Source of the DNA: GWE2-40-63 sp050179685
GTDB lineage: Bacteria; Bacteroidota; Bacteroidia; Bacteroidales; SZUA-534
DNA length: 64,000 bases
NCBI GenBank assembly: GCA_050179685.1
Contig: JBFXEW010000010.1
Location: 1 to 64,000 of the forward strand
Direction: 5' to 3'
This document shows positions 42,618 through 54,900 of the stretch, in pieces. A model generated the notes under the pieces. It was not told where the DNA came from, ran no database searches, and worked only from the letters and a program-made list of their open reading frames with translations. Every line of letters starts with the position of its first letter. The stretch's first letter is position 1. Both the position numbers and the translations under genes were made by a program.

Positions 42618-42945
42618 TACTTAGGTGAACGCATAAATTGGATTACGTGGGCTAACAAAAAACAATCGGCTCCTGGTTTTCTACAGGCAGGATTAAACAA
42701 AAATACCGGCTGGCTTGTATCTTTTTGGCATGTCAGCCCATGTTTAAATGACCCAAATAATGAAAAAACGCAATGCTTTGTACATCGAATTCACAACGAT
42801 TACCATCAAATGCCGTTCGTTCGAATACATAAAAAGATTGTTAAACCAAAAAGTAAATTTTATATGCTTTTTTTGCTTAAATTTAGCACTAAGACCCTGA
42901 AAAACATATAAACTAGAACAGTTAACACCTATTAATAAAAAGGCT

Positions 42946-45900
42946 ATGAAAACAACTACCCTCAAATCGTTGGCAAGCATCCTGTTTGCAAGTTTACTTT
43001 CGGCCCAGCTATACGCTACCAGTCTGGTTGCCGATTCATTCATTACCTCAGCCACCTGGAATGTTGACACCGTATTTGTTTATGCCGATGTTAATGTTTC
43101 GGATACCCTGATAATTGCCCCGGGCACCAAGGTGCTCTTTAGCGGCTATTACAGTATAATGGTTGGTATGGACGGATTAATTGAAGCCGTTAGTACTCCG
43201 GGAAATCCCATTGTGTTTAAACCCATAAACGGGAACGAAGCTACGGGATGGGCCGGTATCGACTTTACGGCCCAGATGTACACCAAAGCCAGTAAATTCT
43301 CATACTGCGAGTTCCATTATGCCTTTGCCACAGGACTAAACAACAACGGAGGTGCCATAAGCACAAACGAGCATTACGATATGAACATCGATAATTGTTT
43401 GTTTAAAAATGCTTATGCCGAAAACAATGGTGCGGCACTTTATTTTTATATGTCGCAGGCTAAGGTTAGTAACTGTTTCTTTACCCAGAACATTGCCGAC
43501 AACTCCGGTTCAGCCATTGCGGCTGTGAGTTCCGACCTTTGGCTCACCCAAAGTGTTTTGGTAAACAACGGGGGAAATTCGCTGCTTTATGCCGACGGAG
43601 CCGAAAAAACCCTGTACCTGAATAACAATACCATCGCCCGTAACGATAACCACCCCTTTCAGTTTTCCAGTATAGCCTTATATGCCTATAATAATATTAT
43701 CAATTCCGATTATTATTTCGACCCCAATTACAATTATTTATTCGAGGCTTATTTCGAAAACAACCTGCTGCCAAATCATCAGCCGCCGGTAAATTCAAAC
43801 GAGATTAGCTACCTGTATTATAAAAACAACCTTGTCGGTGAGCCTTATTTCGATTACCCGGCAGAAGGCAGCGGCTCCACTTACGATGGAACCCTTTATA
43901 ACTGGGCCTTGTTGGAAAACTCGCCTGCAATAAATGCCGGCTTAGCCGACACCACAGGATTAAACCTGCCAGCCACCGATTTTGAAGGCAACAGCCGCAT
44001 CTATTCCGGTACGTATTCGCGTATCGATATGGGTGCTTTTGAATTTCAATTCAATGCCACCAGCCCTCAACTGGTATTTGATGCTGATTTTGATTACAAC
44101 CTTGACCAAAACGGACTTACCGGCCCCGAAACGGGAACAGCCTTATATACTCCCAGCTACCTGCCTTCACGTTTTTCAAACAAAGCCGCGCTGGCTTTCG
44201 ACGGTACGCAGTCGCTTACTTTCAGTCATAGCAACGAAATGGTGAGCAACAACCAATTCACCCTTTCGGCCTGGATTAAGCCCCAGGAATTGTTACCCGA
44301 AACAGAATATGTGCTGTTCTCAGCAGCCAGTCTGGGCAACGAATGGAAACTGGCTTTGTACAACGGCAACATCAAATTCAGTTACTGGACCGGCAGCACC
44401 GAACAAGTGGTCCAAATGGATTGGGATCCTTTCTTTACCAATACCTGGTCCTTACTTACCGTAACGTATAATGGTGCTGAAATCCGCTTTTATAAGAATG
44501 CCTCACAAATATACTCCGACTATTTAAGCAACTGGTTCGACAACTACGGTTCGGACTTAACTGTGGGATCTTACAACGGAATAAGTAACTTTTACAAAGG
44601 GGCAATGAGCGATGTGCGTATTTACGACGGTCCCTTCGACTTTGTTGACCAGTTATACCTGGAGCCGGGCCCTGTTGCCGAAGCTCCAAAGCTGTTTAAT
44701 AAAATTGTATTCAGTGTAAACCTAAGCAAGCAGATAGCTCAAAGCCTGTTTAACCCCGAAACCGAAACGGTTCATCTGGTGGGTACCTTTAATGGCTGGG
44801 ACGGAACATACCACCAATTGTACGATGCCGACAAGAACGGCATCTACGAGTTATTTATGGATTATAACTTCCCCATTGGCGATACCTATTATTACAGATA
44901 CTCAATCAACAATAACTGGGACGGGCTGATTGACCTGCCCGAACAACCAGACCGCATACTTATGGTAGGCGATAATACCACCCAGGTTTACGATTGCTTT
45001 AACAACGATTGCCTGGGCACCGATCTGGCCCTGCTTAAACTGGTAAGTCCTGTATCGGGATGTGGTTTAACCGGAAGTCAGCCCATACAACTGGTTTATG
45101 GTAATGCAGGCTCTACGCCCATAAGCGGTAATATTGTGGTATCGTATTACGACCTGGTAAACGGATGGTTGCACGATACCATTTATGGTGCAAACCTGAA
45201 TCCGGGAACCAGCGCCAATTACCAAACCCTGGGATACATCGATGTCAGCACCCCGGGCATGCACGAACTTTCAGTTGCAGTAAGCTTTGCCGGCGACGAG
45301 TGGGCTTATAACGACAGCATCCAAACCCATATTTACAACCAAAGCTATCAGAGCGCCCCCTTTACCGAAAACTTTGAAATCGACAACGTTTGGATGGTTG
45401 AAGGTCGAAACCCAAGTTGGCAAAGAGGATACCCCGTCAACCAGGCGGTAAGCGAGCCGGCCAGCGGTTCCAATATCTGGGCCACCAACCTGACAGGCAA
45501 TTGCAATCCCGACGAGGAATCGTACCTGGTAAGCCCCTGTATTTATATCTCAGCAGCACAAGCCGTTGCCGTACGCTTTAAATACAGTGCAGCTACAACC
45601 CAGCAAAGCGGTGCCAAGTTACAATACTATAATACAAATGATTCGGTTTGGATAGATGCCTACAGTTACGAACTACCCGAGGAGTTTAATCAGGGTACTA
45701 TGGATTTGGGTGAAGGAACCTATAACTTCCATATGGGAACCAATTACGCATGGCGTACGGCTGTTTACAAAATCGACGCGCCTCCATCAGACCTTAAAAT
45801 AAGGTTTAAGTTCGTGAACAAAGGACCCCAAACCAGTGCTGGTTTTGCTATCGACGATGTGGAAGTATTTGAATGGCCTTATCAGAACCTGGCCATTGTA

Positions 45901-48900
45901 AGGACTGAACCGCAATCATCGCCCTACCACACCTCAATATATCCGGGTATGTATATTAAAAACTACGGATTGGCAGCCTTTGATGGTACCGTAACCTGGA
46001 AAATTCAAAGCGATACGTGGACCACAGGCGACACCCTGTCAACGGTTTTCCTAAATCCTTTTGAAGAAATTTTTGTGGGTAGTACGTATGAAGAATTCCT
46101 CAACTCAGTGGGAGTTTACAATCATACCTTCACCCTATCGAATGCTTACAGCACCTTGTTTAATGACACGGTTTACAAAGCCATCAATCGCATAGGTACC
46201 GTAGCCAGTTACCCCTATACCGAAACCTTTGAAGGAAGCCTCGACACCCTGTGGTATGCTCATTCCGACAATCCCTGGAAAGGACAGCTCTGGGAACAGA
46301 CCATGCCGGGAGGCAGCCATCTGAACACCGCTTATCAGGGCAGCTTTACCATGACCACCAGCGCAAACAAAGCCATGTCGAGCTTTGAGCAGGCTGCTTT
46401 ATATAGTCCCAATTTTACTACAATAAGTCTGATAAAACCCGTAGTTTCGTTTTATGTAAAACGACACCTGATTGACGACGAAAGTTTTGTTACTTTCGAA
46501 TACGCCACCGATGGTGTTTCGTGGCAACCTTTAATGGGTGAGAACTCGGTGAATTGGCCTACTGTTCAATACCTGATGGGATATGGCGAAACAGCAGGCT
46601 GGGCTAAAGTGCAGGATTCCGATTGGGTGCTGGTTCAGGCTACCCTGCCGTCTGTGGCCGGTCTGGAAAGCCTCCAGTTCCGATTCCTGGCCAATTCAGG
46701 ATTAAACATGAGCCATGATGAGGGAATTGCTATCGATAATTTCACGATAAAAGAAAGTCCCGGGGTTGATTTAAGCATCAGCAAGGTATTGAGTCCCGTA
46801 GTGGAACCCAATATAGGCAGTGCCCCATTGAGCATTCAAATACAAAACTATGGTTTAAATGCAGTAACTGCGGCAAGTTATACCTTATCGTATTCCGTTA
46901 ACGGAGCCGCTTTTGTTGTTGATTCTTTCACTCCGGCGGTTCCCGGAAGCGGGCTGGCCACACATACCTTTAGCCCTACTTTCGACTTTTCGGCAGCAGG
47001 TGTACATACAATAAGCGTAGCAGTAACCTCTTTATCCGATGCCAATGGATACAACGATACCCTGCACTTTACCTTTATAAATCAGGGTTTAGTTAGCAGC
47101 CTTCCCTACTTCGATGATTTTGAAGGAGCAGCTACCTGGATTTCGGCTGAGCAAAACAATGTCTGGCTAAGCGATGCTCCCAACGGAAGCAAAATACCTG
47201 GTGCATATAGTGGCAACAAGGCGCTCTTCACCAATTTGGGGGATAAAACAGCACCGGTTTACGCTACATTTGAAAGTCCCTGGTTCGACTTTACCGGAAT
47301 TGCCCGTCCGGCCATTTCATTTAAGTTATGGAAAAACCAGTCCTACGACCTCGATGCAGCAGCCACCTTCCAGGTTAGTATTGACTCGGGACGTACCTGG
47401 CAAACCTATGGCAATTCAGATTACCGCTGGTTTAACAGCTATCATCCCGTATTCAATGAATTTGGCAGGACCGATTGCTGGCTCGATAACAGTTATGAAT
47501 GGGAAACTCAGCTTAGTCTTGTAGACTACGACCTCAATCTGGCAGAAAAAAACAATGTAAAATTCCGCTTTATATACAAGGCAAATCAAATTGATACCAG
47601 TATATCCGAAGGCTATGTTTTTGATGATTTTACCGTTTACGACGGCACTTATGATTTAGCTATTAATGCACTTACCAATCCCATCAATCGCTATACCGGC
47701 CCCAGTGAAACCCTGAGTTTTGAAGTGGAGAACCTGGGTTTTGAGATGATAGAATTGTTTGATGTAAGCATCTCTATTGATGGTGGTGCCTGGGTTACTG
47801 AAACTTTTACTTATGGAGCGCCTGCTAAATCAGGACCTGAATTCACAACCACCCAGACTTTCGACCTCTCAGCCGCTGGCAATCGCGAAATCAAACTGGT
47901 TGTGGAATACCCCGGTGATGGAAATCCGTATAACGACACCCTGGTTTACACCTGGTATAATCCATTAATGGTTTCAACCTTCCCATATTTTGATGATTTT
48001 GAAGGTAGCGACCAAATGATGACAGGTGGACAAAACAGTTCGTGGGAACGGGGCACACCAGCCGGTTCCATAATAAACACTGCCTATTCAGGCTCCAATG
48101 CCTGGCTTACCGGTTTATCTACCGGATATAATGCCAATGAAGCATCCTATATTGAAACTCCCGTATTTGATTTTACCAGTGTTCAGAATCCGGTACTATC
48201 GTTTTACTATTGGGCACAGACTGATTCGCTGGCAAGCTTTACCCTTCAGGCATCGAACAGTGGAGGTATGTATTGGGACGACATTTGTGAAAACAACATA
48301 CCCAATCAGGAACATTGCTCATACATTATAGAATACCCTAATGCTCCCAATTATGGAATTAACGGGCAATACGGCCAATGGCGCAAATACACTGCCTTTA
48401 TTCCTTATGGAAACCAGGAACAGGTGCAATTCCGTATTTACTTTGGCTCGGCCCCCGATACCGATACCAGCTACGATGGCATAGCTATCGATAACTTTAG
48501 TATTTACGATGCCCAGGGTATTGACCTTGAAATATTAAAGGTTGAACAACACAACATGGTTGAGCTGACTCCTTTCTTCAACGATTTCCATTTTGAAGTA
48601 TTTAATTATGGAAATACCGACGCCAACCAGATTCAATTAAATTACACGGTTGATGGAGGGGACACAATTACTGAATTTCAGGAGGTAAACATATGTGCAC
48701 AATGCTACAATGCCATTTATCCAACTCAAAGTATAAATTTATCGGGTTATGGGCCACATACCTTAAAAGCCTGGATTACCGCTATCGGAGATATTAACCC
48801 GGCAAATGATACAATTGATGCAGTATTGTTTAATGCACCGGGAATACAAGTGGATTCAAGTCATCTGTTTACTTTTGATGAACCACAACAATGGTATATA

Positions 48901-51900
48901 AAGAAAGAATGGAACACCCCATACAGCAGTTGGGAGCGTGGAGTTCCCGAAGTTGGTTCCTTAGCACAATCAGCAAATAATATCTGGAAAACTGGTTTGG
49001 GAACCCAGGGCGGATTCCGTGAAATCAGCTACCTGTATAGTCCGGGATTTAGTTTCAAGAACCTCACTTTCCCCGTGGTGGAATTCGATATGTTCCGCGA
49101 TTTAGGTTCGGAGCAGTTGGTACAGTTGCAGTATTTTAACATGAACGAAGGTTATTGGGCTAATCTGGGCAATATTGGCGATCCCAGCAACTGGTATACC
49201 CCTTATGCACCCGGAAAAGAAGACCTGGGTTACGCTTTAGATAATTACAATAGTGCCAATACCGGATGGACCAATTACACCGACACCGGCTGGATGAAAG
49301 CAAACCATATGGTTGACCAACTGGCTATGCAGGAGCAGGTACAATTCCGATTTGTCTATGTGTCGCGCGATAATTGGGACGGCAAACAGGGTTTTGCATT
49401 CGATAATTTTAAAATATATAACTACCAGCCGGGTAACGACGTCGGCATTTTAAGTGTTCTTTCGCCAAGCAGTGGTGAAGTGAATGCCAACGACACCGTT
49501 CGTTTTGTGGTGAAAAACAATGGGCTAAACCCAATCGATTCACTTTATGTGAGTGTCCGCCTGTTTGAAACTGAAGTGATTTATCAGGCATTTGGAGGCT
49601 TGAATATTGCTCCCAATGAAGAAAGGGAAATTACCCTGAGCCAGTACCTAAATCTTTCAGCTTCTGGTGGTTATTTCCTTGAACTCAACATTTATAGCCC
49701 CAACGACGAATTGGTGCAAAACAACAACTGGTACGATGAACATTTGATGAAGCTAAATCGCGTTGTAGTTGACCAGGTGTTGGGTTATCACGATAGTTTT
49801 GAAGGAGATACTTTGTGGCAGGTAACCGACGATTCAACCCAATGGGAATTGGGTATTCCGGCAGCTCCGGTTATTTCCTACGCATCAGACAGTTCTTTGG
49901 CGTGGGTAACTAATCTAAGTGGCTATTGTGGCTCCTGGCGTTCTGAGTTGATTAGTCCTATCATCGATTTCAGTAACATTCAACTGCCCATGGTATCGTT
50001 CGATAAATGGTGCCAAACCAATCCCGGAAGTGGGGCTGTGCTTTTGTATACTGCCGATATGGGAAAAACCTGGGTACAGGTTCGTAAGGGTGAAAACTGG
50101 TATAATGACACGCAACTGATGCTAAATACCGATGAAATAACTACTTATGGAGGTTGGTCGGGTAAAGACTCCAGTTGGAGCCGCGCAACTACCTACCTGC
50201 CAGAGCTGGCATTCCAACCGGGAATAGTATTCCGCCTGGTTTTCACTTCGGAAAACGAATTTGAAGACGTAGAAGGTTTTGCTTTTGATAATTTTGTGGC
50301 AGAAGAAGGTGCCGGAGACCAGAATGCTGCCATAACCGGAATTATTGCCGAACGAATTGTTTGTGCCAGCGATTTGCAAAGTGTAAATGTAAAAGTTGCC
50401 AATGTGGGCTTACTGCCTATTAACAACTTTAATGTGGTGTTGAATGTACCAAACTATGGCGCAGATACCCTGGCTGTAACCACTGAGATGGCTCCTTTGG
50501 ATACAATAATACTTACCTTCGATAACATAAGCTACCCAATTGCCGAAGAATTTAAATTGTCTTTTAATTTAACGGCCAACACAATTCTTGCCGGTGACGA
50601 AATGGCTATAAACGATACCCTGAGGGCTACAGTAAATGCTTTCAATCCTGATTATGTTGACATGCCGGGTTGGAGAAACTTCTCGGTATGTGACGGATTC
50701 TTTGGAAGCGGATTCTTTAGCATCGATCAGGACATTGAAGGCAATATCTGGTACGCCACCATGTATGGCGGCGTGATTAAGCAAAACAAAGATAGTTTGC
50801 AGGTATTTGGACCGGCCTCAATTCCCGGTGGCGCATACAGCTGGGCACTTACCGCTGCTCCCGATGGAAAAGTATGGTGGACAGATGCCCAAAAACCTGA
50901 AATTAACATGTACCAAAATGGTGTAGTTACCAAATACACTCCGGTACCCGATGTTGAATTCGACGAGTATATATATGCAGCTACCAATGGCGATGTATGG
51001 TTTGCCGATTACGATGGTGGAGGATTGCTCAGATACAATGGTACCGAGTTTATTTATTATCCTGAAACCAAAGACCAATGGTATTCTTCCATTGGAGAGA
51101 TGCCCGATCAAACCATTGTAATTTCAACTTACTATGGGCAACTCATTACCTTTAATGGTACCAACTTTATGCCGGCCGAATATCAGGGAGAACCCATTAT
51201 GGAGATTTTCTATGATAAAGCCAAAAACAAAACCTGGTTTGGCGGTTACAATACGCTTTTGATGTCGGATGGTGAAAACTGGACCGACCATTCTGCCATA
51301 CTTGAACAGGATGGTATAAACGACATTGATGTGGACAAATACGGAAATATATGGGCTGTTTCCGATATGAAAAAGGCCTATATGTTCAACGGTACCACCT
51401 GGCAGGTATTTACCGATGCCGAAGGACTTGCTCCAGGGGCATCAGGTCTTTATGCTGTTTGTGGTTTGGCCGATGGTAAAGTTGCCATTGGCAGCTATGG
51501 TGGAGGAATTTCAATGTATGCCAACGGACCGGTAGCCGACTTTGATTTTGTATCGGAAGAATTAGCCGTTACATTTATTAATCAATCGTTCGGAAGTGGA
51601 TTAAGCTACCTCTACAATTTTGGTGATGGAAAAGCATCGACCCAGCCCAATCCGGTGCACCTTTACAGCAAAGCAGGCACTTACGATGTTTGTTTGCGAA
51701 TTACCGACGACTTGCAAAAAGAAAGTACCATTTGCAAGAAAATAACAGTTAGCGATACTACTCAACTGAGCTGTTTTGCTCTTTTCGATTACAACATTGT
51801 TAACGATACGGTTTACTTCATCAATCAATCATCGACCAATAGTGCGGAATATTACTGGGAATTTGGTGACAATTCTTCATCAACATTGAAGACCCCGGTA

Positions 51901-54900
51901 TATTACTATTCAAATGCAGGTTATTATGAAGTATTTTTAACTGTGAAAGATACAAGCGGATTATGCTTCGACAACTTTAGTAAAGTAATCTATATTGAAG
52001 GTGCCACAGAAACCTGTCTGGCAAATTTCTCATACGAGATAAACCAAAAAGAAGTAAGTTTCTTTAATAATTCACAAGGTGCAGTTACCAATTACTTGTG
52101 GAGTTTTGGCGATGGCACCTACTCATCAGACAGTTTGGTATCACATACTTTTGCCGAAAATGGTTTGTATGATGTTTGTTTAACCGTTTACAATGCAGCC
52201 AATGATTGCATGCACGAGTTTTGCCAAACCATTACCATTCTCGATTCAACAAGCAATGTTTGTGTAGCCGATTTCAATTACACAGTTAATGAGGCTGAGG
52301 TTAGTTTCTTTGCTCAAACATCAGGTAATATTACCGATTACCTATGGGATTTTGGCGATGGAACCTTCTCAAGCAACAAAAATCCGGTACACACCTATAA
52401 AACTCCAAATTTCTATAAAGTTAAACTTACCGTTTATGATGCAGCAAGCGATTGCTTAAACAGCAAAACAAAAACGGTAATTGTTACAGTAGGTGAACAG
52501 GACTTGTGTAATGCATCGTTCAGCAGCTTTACCAGCGGCGCAACGGTTAAGTTTACTAATACCAGCAGTGGCAATGCCAATCAGTTGTTCTGGAGTTTTG
52601 GTGATGGAAATTACTCCACCGATTCAGCACCGTCGCACACTTATACGAAACCCAATTTCTACGAAGTCTGCCTTTCTATCTATAATGATGTGAGCGGATG
52701 TTACGACGAGGTGTGCAATGTAATTGCCATAACCGATGTTGATATCGTAATTTGTAAAGCCGATTTTGATTACTATGCGCAAAATACAAAAGTTAACTTC
52801 CAGGGAACAGTTACCGGAGGCGCTACCAATTATTTCTGGGATTTTGGTGACGGATATTATTCTTACGAAAAATCGCCCAGTCATACCTACAGCAAACCAG
52901 GCTATTACAACGTGTGGTTCAATACCTATAACGACAGTACCCAATGCGTTGCTGAAAAATTCCAGTTTGTAATGGTAATTGATTCGACAGCTTCGAGCTG
53001 TAAAGCCGATTTTGAATGGCATGCAACCGGTAGTAAAGTTAACTTTATCAATCAATCGAAAGGTGAATATACCGACCTGTTCTGGGATTTAGGCGATGGT
53101 AACTACGCTGCAGATTCTGCTTTTGCCCATACTTATGCAAAGAGCGGTTACTATGGAGTAGAGCTCACCATGTTTAATGCTTTAAACAATTGCCTCGACA
53201 CCTATTATGATTTGGTAATTGTAATCGACAGTACAAAAAACCTGTGTCAGGCAGGATTTACCAACTACGCCATCAATACAACAGTTACCTTTACCGATCA
53301 AAGTACGGGTGAAATTACCGACTACTTCTGGGATTTTGGTGATGGGTTCTATAGTGTAGATGCAAATACTACGCATACCTACGCCTCGCCCGGTTACTAC
53401 GAAGTAATGCAAACTGTATTTAACAGCACCGACAATTGCATGGACGACTTCAGCAAAGTTGTTAAGGTTGTTGATACTACAGCAGTTATGTGTAAAGCCG
53501 ATTTCAATTTCTATCCAAATGGAAACACGGTATCGTTTACTTCGCAGGCAACCGGAGCGTTTAAACAAGTGTTCTGGGATTTTGGAAACGGCAAAAACAG
53601 CAACAATGCCAATCCGGTGCATACCTATTCAAAACCCGGATATTACAATGTGGCTTACACTGTGGTTGACACCAACACCACTTGTTTCGACACCAAATAT
53701 AAAGTGGTTTATGTTGAAGGAACGGTTGCTCCTACTTATGGTGAGGTAAGTGCTGCATTCAGCCATTATCCGGCCAGCGATAGCCTGACTGTTTTCTTCA
53801 CCGATAACAGCAAAGGTAACGTTAGCAATTGGTATTGGGACTTTGGAGACAATACACCGGCATCAAAATACGCTAATCCAAACCATAAATATACGGTAAG
53901 CGATTACTACAGGGTTTGTCAAACGGTTAGTAATCCGGAAAGCCAAAACACCCAGTGTAAGTTTATTGCTGTGGGCGATGTAAGTACAAAAAATACGGCA
54001 TTCTTTACCTATTATGCCGATACCCTTTACGCAACAGCTTACTTCCAGAATAAATCGCTGGGCGATATTGTTTCTTACTTCTGGGACTTTGGCGATTATG
54101 TTACATCCACACAAAAAAATCCGGCACATACCTATGCCGATACCGGATATTATGCCGTTTGTTTAACAACAACTTCATCAACCGGAAGAAACCGAACTTA
54201 CTGTAAAGATGTAAGAATTGGTAATTCGATTGATAATCCTTGTTTGTTCAGTTGTGTTTGGCCGGGTGATGCCAACTCCGACTTAGAGGCCAATCATTAC
54301 GATATGTTAACTATTGGTTTGAATTATGGCATGGAAGGTCCTTTCCGTGTTGATGCTTCCAATGCGTGGTATGGTCAATTTGCACAGAACTGGTCCACTT
54401 ATCAAATAAATGGAACCAACAACAAACATGGAGACTGTAACGGAGATGGAGTTATAAATGAGTTAGATACCGTAGCTATTTCGCAAAACTTTGCCTACAG
54501 TCATTATGAGCAACCCGATACAAAAGCTGCAGAATGGGAATTGACCTGCGTTTGGGATCCTGAAGATACCAAAGCAGCAGGTAGTAGAAGCCGGGCCAAA
54601 GCCATTTTATCTCCGCCACTAAAAAAAGCTGCCGGCGATATTTATGGAATTGGTTACGAAATTGAAGTACTAAATGCTCAGGGAGTAATCTGGGATTCGG
54701 TTTATGTTTCGTTCGACGAAAGCTGGCTGGGCGAAGAAGGTACTGATATGATGACCTTCTACACCGTCAATAGAGAAAAATCCATGATTTATGTTTCATC
54801 TGTACGTAAAGATCACCAAAACACTACTGGAGCAGGTTCAATTGCAACCGTTCATTTTACTCTTGAAGAAGGTTATAGTGCACGATCCATTTCGTTCAAT

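Larger units (their letters stand above)
41991..42945. other. Gene-poor 955-base stretch before the giant gene
   Basis: Holds repeat copy 2 (42175-42367) and a possible 48-codon frame (42471-42617). A frame of 70 codons inside the repeat on the minus strand is not credible. No strong promoter match to TAnnTTTG was found before the giant gene; TAAATTTA at 42878-42885 is a one-mismatch candidate. Confidence 0.45.

Noticed and set aside
51538..54220. Repetitive DNA that might be taken for a repeat array or CRISPR
   Set aside because: Repeats are about 243 bases, differ strongly in DNA, and encode PKD domains in one frame.
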